NCBI GenBank assembly: GCA_036504155.1
Contig: DASXVQ010000130.1
Location: 1-64,000 of the forward strand
Direction: 5' to 3'
Source of the DNA: JACRCT01 sp036504155
GTDB taxonomy: Bacteria > Myxococcota > Myxococcia > Myxococcales > UBA5297
DNA length: 64,000 bases
Shown here piece by piece: positions 58,299 to 64,000 of the stretch. Numbering within the stretch: position 1 is the stretch's first letter; each line of letters starts with the position of its first letter. The position numbers were made by a program, and so were the translations under genes. Below the pieces are notes generated by a model that searched no databases, was not told the DNA's origin, and was given only the letters and a program-made list of their open reading frames with translations.

Positions 58299-59522
58299 CT
58301 AGAGAAGCGCGACCTCGACCTCGCTGCCAGCCGCCAGCCCCTCGGCGTCGAGCGGGATGCAGACCAGCCCGTCGGCGCGCAGCGCGGTGGAGATGGCGCC
58401 AGAGCCCTTGAGCAGCGGCTCGGCGACGCCGTCGCGAAGCGCGACCCGGACCCAGTCCTCGCGACCCGGCTTGGAGGCGACCGAGCGGGCCAGCTTCGCC
58501 CTCACCCGGCCGGCGAACGGATCGAGCGGGCCGGTCTCGCCGCCGAGGGCGCGCAACAGCGGGTTCATGAAGAGCCGCGCGATGACCAGCGAGGAGACCG
58601 GGTGGCCCGGCAACCCGACGAGCGGCTTCTCGCCGGCGCCGGCGAGGATGGTCGGCTTGCCCGGCGCCACCGCGATGCCGTGGGCCATCACCCCCGGCGC
58701 TCCGAAGCGCGCGAGGACCTGCGCGGTCGAGTCCCGTGCGCCCTGCGAGGAGCCGCCGGAGACGAACACGGCATCGGCCTGGCCCAGCGCGGAGCGGACT
58801 GCGGACTCGAGCAGCGCCGGCTCGTCGCGGCAGATGCCCAGGAGCAGCGGGACCGCGCCCGCATCATCGATCTGGGCCGCGAGCGCCCAGCCGTTGGCGT
58901 CGCGCACCTGCCCGGGGCCCGGCCGCCGATCGATCGGGACCAGCTCGTCGCCGGTCGACAGCACCGCCACCCGGGGACGCTCGAACACCTCCACCGACCC
59001 GATTCCCAGCGCCGCCAGCGCCAGCAGATCCTGCGGCCGAAGCCGGCGGCCCTTGCCGATGAGGGCCGAGCCCGCCGCGACGTCTTCTCCGGCCTTCAGG
59101 ACGTTCTCCAGCGGCGCGACGGCCTTGCCCACCTCGACCTGGTTCGAGCCCGTCTCCCGGCAGTACTCGATCATCGCCACGGCGTCGGCGCCTTCGGGCA
59201 TCGCGCCGCCGGTGGAGATCTCGAAGGCAGCGCCCTCGGGCAGCGGGCTCGGCGCCGGCGCGCCCATGGAGATTCGCCCGGCGAGCGACAGGTAGGCCGG
59301 CGAGGTCTCGCCCGCGCCGAACGTCTCGCGGGCGCGGACCGCATAGCCGTCCATCAGCGCGCGATCGAAGGCCGGGAGCGGCTCGGGCGCGAAGAGGTCT
59401 TCGCCCAGCACCCTGCCGCGTGCCTGGGAGAGGCTCACGCGCTCTCGTCGGGCGAGGGGACCGAAGCGCGCCAGGATGCGGCGGGCCTCGTCCGGCGTGA
59501 CCGCTTCCAGGAACTGACCCAT
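58299..59522 (-). CDS. moeA: Molybdopterin molybdenumtransferase MoeA
   Basis: 407 residues with the MoeA signatures MDGYAV, VLSTGDELV, SGGSSQGARD and the C-terminal PLLKGSGAISTALRADGLV. It inserts molybdate into adenylated molybdopterin. ATG 59522 gives MGQFLEAVTPDEARRIL. It is transcribed ahead of the moeA fusion gene, 37 bases apart, in the same direction. Confidence 0.94.
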   Translation of the reverse strand: MGQFLEAVTPDEARRILARFGPLARRERVSLSQARGRVLGEDLFAPEPLPAFDRALMDGYAVRARETFGAGETSPAYLSLAGRISMGAPAPSPLPEGAAFEISTGGAMPEGADAVAMIEYCRETGSNQVEVGKAVAPLENVLKAGEDVAAGSALIGKGRRLRPQDLLALAALGIGSVEVFERPRVAVLSTGDELVPIDRRPGPGQVRDANGWALAAQIDDAGAVPLLLGICRDEPALLESAVRSALGQADAVFVSGGSSQGARDSTAQVLARFGAPGVMAHGIAVAPGKPTILAGAGEKPLVGLPGHPVSSLVIARLFMNPLLRALGGETGPLDPFAGRVRAKLARSVASKPGREDWVRVALRDGVAEPLLKGSGAISTALRADGLVCIPLDAEGLAAGSEVEVALL

Positions 59523-59755
59523 GCGCGCGGTATAGCCGGGCCCCTTCCGCACGGTCAACGACCCGCCGTCAGCGGCCTTTGATCGCTTCCCTCGACCTCG
59601 GCATCCAACCCGCCGGCTGCTCGCCCGATGGCGCGCGTGTGTCCGACGCCCGGCGACAGACGCAACCCTGCGAATTCTCTGAATGAATCGGCGGCCCGCC
59701 GAGCACGGGACGGGCACGCATCACACGCGCTTTTCGGACTCTGGGGAGGTCGGTC

Positions 59756-60832
59756 ATGTCGTCGCTCGCGTTCCTCACCTCGCTGCTCGTGCTCGCCGGT
59801 CCGTGGCCGGTCTCCACCGTCGACGGAAGCGGGCACCCCGGCCAGCACACCTCGGTCGCCGTCGACGCGCAGGGCCGCGTGCACGTCGCCTGGTGCGACT
59901 TCACGGCGCCGACGAAGCGGCAGCTCAGGTACACGCAGTCGACGGAGACCGGCGAGTGGGCGAGCGAGATCGTGGACGCCTCGGCGGACGTGGGCGGCGG
60001 CGCGTCGCTGGCGCTCGACAAGTCGGGCGAGCCGGCGATCAGCTACTTCGACTTCAGCCACCAGAGCTTGAAGCTCGCGCGCCGGAAGGCCGGGGCCTGG
60101 CAGCTCGAGGTCGTGGACGGCGCCGAGAGCGTGGGCATCGACTCCTCGCTCGCGGTCGACCAGCGTGGCCGGCTGCACGTCAGCTACTACGACCTCTCGA
60201 ACCGCTCGCTGAAGTACGCCCGCCAGGACGCCGCGGGCGGCACCTGGGCCCTCGAGACCGTGGACGTCGACGGCGAAGTGGGCAAGGACAGCTCGCTCGC
60301 GCTCGACGCCCAGGGCCGTCCCCACATCGCCTACCTCGACGAGGGGCGCCGCCAGCTGCGCTACGCCCGCTGGACCGGCTCGCGCTGGAACCTGGAGACC
60401 GTCGACCTGGCGGGCCACGTGGGGTTCGGCGCCTCGCTCGTGCTCGACGGCCAGGGCATGGCGGCCATCGCCTACTGGGACTTCGGCAAGGAGCGGCTCA
60501 AGTTCGCCCGCCAGAGCGCGGCGCGCGGCTGGACCTTCCAGACGGTCGTCTCCGGCTCTCCCGGCTCCCGGGCGGCGCTCGCCCGCGACGAGAGCGACCG
60601 GCTCCACCTGGCCTTCTTCCGCCCGGGCTTGGGCGTGAACCACGCCGTGCTCGGCCTCGACGGCCGCTGGGGCGTCGAGTCGATCCCCGAGGCACCGACC
60701 ACGGGCTACGAGGCCTCGCTGGCGCTCGATCCGCGGGGCGCTCCGGTGCTGGTCTTCGTCGACCGCGATGCGCGCCGCGTGCTGCAGGCCCGCCCGGCGC
60801 CGGGGCCGAGCTTCGCCGCACGCACGCCGTGA
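59756..60832 (+). CDS. Exported beta-propeller-like repeat protein
   Basis: 358 residues. Seven repeats of about 45-50 residues follow the pattern SSLALDAQGRPHIAYLD then LRYAR...WxLETVD, typical of a blade-forming repeat. A hydrophobic N-terminus (LAFLTSLLVLAG) may be a signal peptide. GGGGAGG lies before the ATG. The function is unknown; a carbohydrate or surface-binding propeller is one option. Confidence 0.8.
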   Translation: MSSLAFLTSLLVLAGPWPVSTVDGSGHPGQHTSVAVDAQGRVHVAWCDFTAPTKRQLRYTQSTETGEWASEIVDASADVGGGASLALDKSGEPAISYFDFSHQSLKLARRKAGAWQLEVVDGAESVGIDSSLAVDQRGRLHVSYYDLSNRSLKYARQDAAGGTWALETVDVDGEVGKDSSLALDAQGRPHIAYLDEGRRQLRYARWTGSRWNLETVDLAGHVGFGASLVLDGQGMAAIAYWDFGKERLKFARQSAARGWTFQTVVSGSPGSRAALARDESDRLHLAFFRPGLGVNHAVLGLDGRWGVESIPEAPTTGYEASLALDPRGAPVLVFVDRDARRVLQARPAPGPSFAARTP

Positions 60833-60848
60833 CCGCGCCCTCCCTACT

Positions 60849-61616
60849 TCACTTCGGAGCGCCGAAGGCCGCCTCGAGCGCCTCGGTGACCGCGTACTCG
60901 CAGCCCTTCCAGACGCTGCGCCGCTTGAGCGAGTAGCGGGCGCCCATCCCCATCTCCACCACCACCGCGCCGCGATAGCCCGCGCGCTGGACGTCGGAGG
61001 CGGCCTGGAGGCTGGAGGCGCCGAACGGATAGGCGAAGAAGTTCACCGGCACGCCGACGTGGGCGGTGATGGCCGCGCGCGAATCGACCAGCTCGCTCCA
61101 GAGCTCCTCCGCTCCCAGCTCGCGCACCTTGCGGTGGCTGACCGAGTGCGACTGCACGTGGAAGGCGCCCGAGGCCGTCATCTCGCGCAGCTCGGGCCAG
61201 GTGAGGTAGGCGTGCCTGCCGGTCTCGTCGTCGATCACCTTCCGGTGCGACTCGTCGTCGGCCATCCAGCTCGTGACCACGAAGACCTCGGCGGTCATGC
61301 CGTGCTTCCGCAGCACCGGCAGCGCGGCGCTCTTCAGGCAGGCGCGGCCGTCGTCGAAGGTGACGACCACCGCGCGCTCCGGCAGCGGCGCGCCTCCCGC
61401 CGCCGCGTCGAGCACCTGGTCCAGCGTGACCGTCTTCGCCCCGAAGCGCTCGAGGATCGCCAGCTCGCGGTCGAACTCCTCGGCGGGGACGTCGTACTTG
61501 TCCGCCGCGTTGCCCTCGCCGACCGAGTGCCACAGGAGGATGGGCACGCCGCCCGCCGGGTTGCAGGCAGCGAGGCAGAGCGTCGTGGCCAGGGCGAGGA
61601 GCGCGTGGCGGAGCAT
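60849..61616 (-). CDS. Polysaccharide deacetylase lipoprotein (PgaB/NodB family)
   Basis: 255 residues with lipobox LAAC (Cys18). NodB motifs are TFDDG (86-90), SHSVSH (His157 and His161) and FAYPFG. It removes N- or O-acetyl groups from a cell-surface polysaccharide at the outer membrane or periplasm. The gene is convergent with the propeller gene, 16 bases apart. Confidence 0.9.
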   Translation of the reverse strand: MLRHALLALATTLCLAACNPAGGVPILLWHSVGEGNAADKYDVPAEEFDRELAILERFGAKTVTLDQVLDAAAGGAPLPERAVVVTFDDGRACLKSAALPVLRKHGMTAEVFVVTSWMADDESHRKVIDDETGRHAYLTWPELREMTASGAFHVQSHSVSHRKVRELGAEELWSELVDSRAAITAHVGVPVNFFAYPFGASSLQAASDVQRAGYRGAVVVEMGMGARYSLKRRSVWKGCEYAVTEALEAAFGAPK

Positions 61617-61643
61617 CGGCGCAGGAGGCTATCAGAGGGTTTC

Positions 61644-61672
61644 TTGAAGCGTCACCGGCACTTTGGTACGGT
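61644..61672 (+). promoter_or_regulatory. Promoter of the outer-membrane protein gene
   Basis: TTGAAG (61644-61649), a 17-base spacer and TACGGT (61667-61672) lie between the divergent deacetylase and outer-membrane protein genes. Confidence 0.5.
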
Positions 61673-61698
61673 CTTCGGGCATTGAGTGGAGGCTTTGA

Positions 61699-62556
61699 AT
61701 GACCCGTCCGACGCTTGTGGCGTTCGTCGCATGCCAACTGCTGGCCGCGAGCGCGTTCGCCGACGCGGGCGATCTCCAGGTCTACCGACTGGGGAACCCC
61801 TCCGACGGATCCGCGGGCGCCGCCTCCAACGCCAACTTCCGCATCATGTCGAACCAGCTGGCCGCGGCCATCTCGTCGTTCAACGGCGCGCCCCCCGAGA
61901 CGCTCGGCCACTCCGGCTTCAACATCGCCTTCGAGTACCAGGTCGCGCAGATCGACAACAACGCGAAGTTCTGGCCCACCGCCGGCGCGACCACGCCGTA
62001 CCTGCTCATGCCCAGCCTGCACGTGCGCAAGGGCCTGGGCTTCTCCATCGAGCTCGGCTCGCGCATCAGCTACCTGCAGTCCACCCGCATGGCCGCCGCG
62101 ACCGTCGAGATCAAGTGGGCGCTCAACGAAGGCTTCAAGTACTTCCCCGACCTCGGCGTGCGCGGCTACGGCACGCACCTGTTCGGCTCCCGCGACTTCA
62201 ACCTCACCACCGCCGGCCTCGACGTCGGCCTCGGCCACCAGTTCGCCATCGGCGGCATGGTGACGCTGACGCCCTACGCCGGCTGGAACATGCAGTTCAA
62301 CGCCTGCACCTCGTCGGTGGTCGACTTCAACCCCTCCCGCTCGCTCGCCGACGCGGTCACCAACCCCACCGACGACACCAGCGTCTTCCAGTCGGTCACG
62401 ATGCCGCAGAACATCAACCAGCGCGTCTACCTCGGCCTGCGGCTCATCAGCTACGTGTTCGAGCTGGCGGCCGAGGGCTCGGTCATCCTCAACAACAAGG
62501 AGACCGGGATGCCGCAGATCTTCGTGTTCGGCGGCAAGGTGGGCATCGACTTCTGA
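61699..62556 (+). CDS. Outer-membrane beta-barrel protein
   Basis: 285 residues with a signal peptide (MTRPTLVAFVACQLLAASAFA). The rest shows repeated amphipathic strands (LGFSIELGSRISYL, GMVTLTPYAGWNMQF) and ends in GKVGIDF, a terminal aromatic typical of barrels. GGAGG lies seven bases before the ATG. No family was recognised. Confidence 0.83.
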   Translation: MTRPTLVAFVACQLLAASAFADAGDLQVYRLGNPSDGSAGAASNANFRIMSNQLAAAISSFNGAPPETLGHSGFNIAFEYQVAQIDNNAKFWPTAGATTPYLLMPSLHVRKGLGFSIELGSRISYLQSTRMAAATVEIKWALNEGFKYFPDLGVRGYGTHLFGSRDFNLTTAGLDVGLGHQFAIGGMVTLTPYAGWNMQFNACTSSVVDFNPSRSLADAVTNPTDDTSVFQSVTMPQNINQRVYLGLRLISYVFELAAEGSVILNNKETGMPQIFVFGGKVGIDF

Positions 62557-62997
62557 GCAGCGGTCGAGGGTCCCGAGGCGGCCGTCGCAAGCCGCCGCGC
62601 CGCTGCCGGCCGGAATCCTTCTCCTCGCCAATCGTTTCGCTTCGGCACGAATCGGCTCTCGCCGCGTCGCCCAGAGCTAGGCCGACTGGGCCTCGGGAGC
62701 GCGGCCCCCCAAGCAGGGGCCTTCCCTCCGAGCGACCCAAGATCGTCCGGAGCGAGCAGCTGGCGAGCAGCCTGCCCCTTCCGCCTGCCGGCTCCCAAGG
62801 CGAGCGGACGAGATAAGCGACCCTAATTTATGCTGAAAGCCAGCCTTTCACGTGTCCGGAAGGCTGAGTCTGGAGCTTGTGTTTTGCCACCTAATTGGTA
62901 GAAAGCGTCCGTCGCTTATGGGGTGTTTGGGAGCGACCTCTTTCCCAATCGCCAGTTTGTCCGCTTCGGGCTGTCTTCAACTCGCAGGAGACCGGCA
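62557..62997 (+). other. Intergenic region upstream of the HoxF-like gene
   Basis: 441 bases without a gene. The last 175 are clearly AT-richer than their surroundings. They hold a possible -35/-10 pair TTGTGT (62877-62882), 16 bases, TAGAAA (62899-62904), and a 7-bp inverted repeat CAGCCTT/AAGGCTG (62841-62847 with 62860-62866) containing CACGTG. These could be operators for redox or hydrogen control, but I cannot name the regulator. Confidence 0.45.
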
Positions 62998-64000
62998 TGA
63001 ACAGCACCCTGCAGCAGGTCGTGAAAGACGTAACGACCCGCGTCGGGCGGGACAAGAACCGCCTGATGGACGTGGTCCGTGACATCCAGGCGCAGCTGGG
63101 CTGCGTATCGGGCGAGGCCATCGACCTCGTCGCGCGGGAGCTGAACACCTCGCGCGTCGCCGTGGAGGGAGTCGTCTCCTTCTACGCTTTCCTGTCCAAG
63201 CAGCAGAAAGGCCACGCGGTCATCCGCCTGTCCGAGTGCCCCAGCTGCCTGGGCGCCAAGGGGCACGAGACCGCCGAGGCCCTGAAGAAGGCCCTGGGCA
63301 TCGACTTCGGGCAGACCACCCCCGACGGCCACATCACGCTCGAGCACACCTCCTGCGTGGGCCTGTGCGACCAGGGCCCGGCCGGCATGGTCAACGGCCT
63401 GCTCGTCGCCGGCGTGACCCCGGAGAAGGTCGGCTCGCTCGTCAAGGCGGTGCGCGAGAAGCCCAGCGCCCTGTCCTCCTTCGCGCCGCAGGACAACCTG
63501 CGCAAGCGCGGCCCGGTGGTGATGGCCGGCATGGAGAGCGGCGCGGCCATCCGCAAGGCGCTGCGCATGAGCCCGGCGAACGTCATCGCCGAGATGAAGA
63601 CCAGCAAGCTGCGCGGCCGCGGCGGCGCCGGGTTCCCCACCGGCACCAAGTGGGAGTTCGCGCGCAACGCCGCGGGCGACAAGAAGGTCGTCATCTGCAA
63701 CGCGGACGAGGGCGAGCCCGGCACCTTCAAGGACCGGGTCATCCTCAACCTGGTCCCCGAGCTGGTGTTCGAGGGCATGGCCGTCGCCGGCTACGCCATC
63801 GGCGCCACCGAGGGCATCCTCTACCTGCGCGGCGAGTACGAGTTCCTCAAGGACAAGCTCGACAAGACGCTCGAGTTCCTGCGCTCCAAGAACCTCTTGG
63901 GCAAGAACCTCTGCGGCCAGGCGGGAGTCGACTTCGACATCCGCGTGCAGCTGGGCGCCGGCGCCTACGTCTGCGGCGAGGAGAGCGCGCTCATCTCGAG
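62998..64000 (+). CDS. HoxF-like NAD-linked diaphorase subunit (NuoE-NuoF fusion), cut by window end
   Basis: At least 334 residues, running off the right edge. Residues 1-150 are NuoE-like (thioredoxin-type [2Fe-2S] fold, ECPSCLGAKG and TSCVGLCDQGP); from about 170 it is NuoF-like with the FMN/NAD motifs GRGGAGFPTGTKWEFA, ICNADEGEPGTFKDRV, YAIGATEGILYLRGEYEF and GAGAYVCGEESALI. This fusion matches the HoxF subunit of bidirectional NAD-reducing [NiFe] hydrogenase; a formate dehydrogenase diaphorase is the alternative. The expected first Cys of the N-terminal cluster is displaced (Ser79, then Cys81 and Cys84). The ATG has GGAG seven bases upstream. Confidence 0.88.

Noticed and set aside
62875..62888. 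Sigma54-like GG-N10-GC on the minus strand
   Set aside because: The downstream half lacks the TTGC context and it points away from the HoxF-like gene.

Overview
This 64 kb window is high-GC bacterial chromosome. RpoB and RpoC are close to those of Myxococcota, and I place it nearest Anaeromyxobacter-type lineages from recognising the RpoB/RpoC sequences; no search was run. Other traits fit that group: cysteine-rich surface lipoproteins, PATAN and J-domain fusions, Tad-type pilin genes, and promoters of the form TTGnnn-N18-TAGnnT.

Region 1 (1-14,000, minus strand) is the core transcription and translation cluster, in the order of transcription tRNA-Thr(UGU), tRNA-Tyr, tRNA-Gly, tRNA-Thr(GGU), rpmG, tRNA-Trp, secE, nusG, rplK, rplA, rplJ, rplL, rpoB, rpoC. 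The tuf gene usually found between tRNA-Thr and rpmG is missing. The first 132 bases look like the 5' end of a group IIC intron inserted just behind the rpoC terminator. Most gene junctions carry a GC-rich hairpin, and rplJ has its own promoter and a long leader.

Region 2 (14,000-26,640) holds a cysteine-rich lipoprotein, rlmB, a small lipoprotein overlapping a RimK-like ATP-grasp ligase, a TPR-like membrane protein, a lipoprotein with ASH/HYDIN-type Ig domains plus a VWA domain, a response regulator-PATAN-J domain-TPR fusion, and a patatin-like lipase. Region 3 (26,750-32,800, minus) is rimP-nusA-ylxR-infB with a strong terminator directly in front of rimP, and a decayed ORF6N-like gene end upstream.

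Region 4 (32,846-42,066, plus) is a nitrilase-family amidase followed by the most interesting cluster: PspA, a membrane-anchored binding-protein-like gene, two paralogous two-TM coiled-coil proteins, an anchored DUF3352-like protein, a MacB/FtsX-type ABC ATPase and permease, and a further membrane protein. It looks like a PspA-centred envelope stress or membrane remodelling system. Region 5 (42,180-44,142) has slyD, a GreA/GreB-family factor and a zinc-ribbon protein.

Region 6 (44,228-51,132, minus) is an operon of Tad-pilus-like structural proteins (TadE, TadG, Flp-like, pilus N-terminal domain) with no secretion ATPase or secretin in the window. Region 7 (51,279-64,000) has a repeat-rich outer-membrane protein, selB, a sigma54 activator, two moeA-type genes (one fused to a binding protein domain), a beta-propeller-like protein, a polysaccharide deacetylase, an outer-membrane protein, and at the right edge a HoxF-like NuoE-NuoF fusion cut by the window. 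SelB, molybdenum cofactor genes and an NAD-linked redox subunit together suggest anaerobic hydrogen or formate metabolism nearby.
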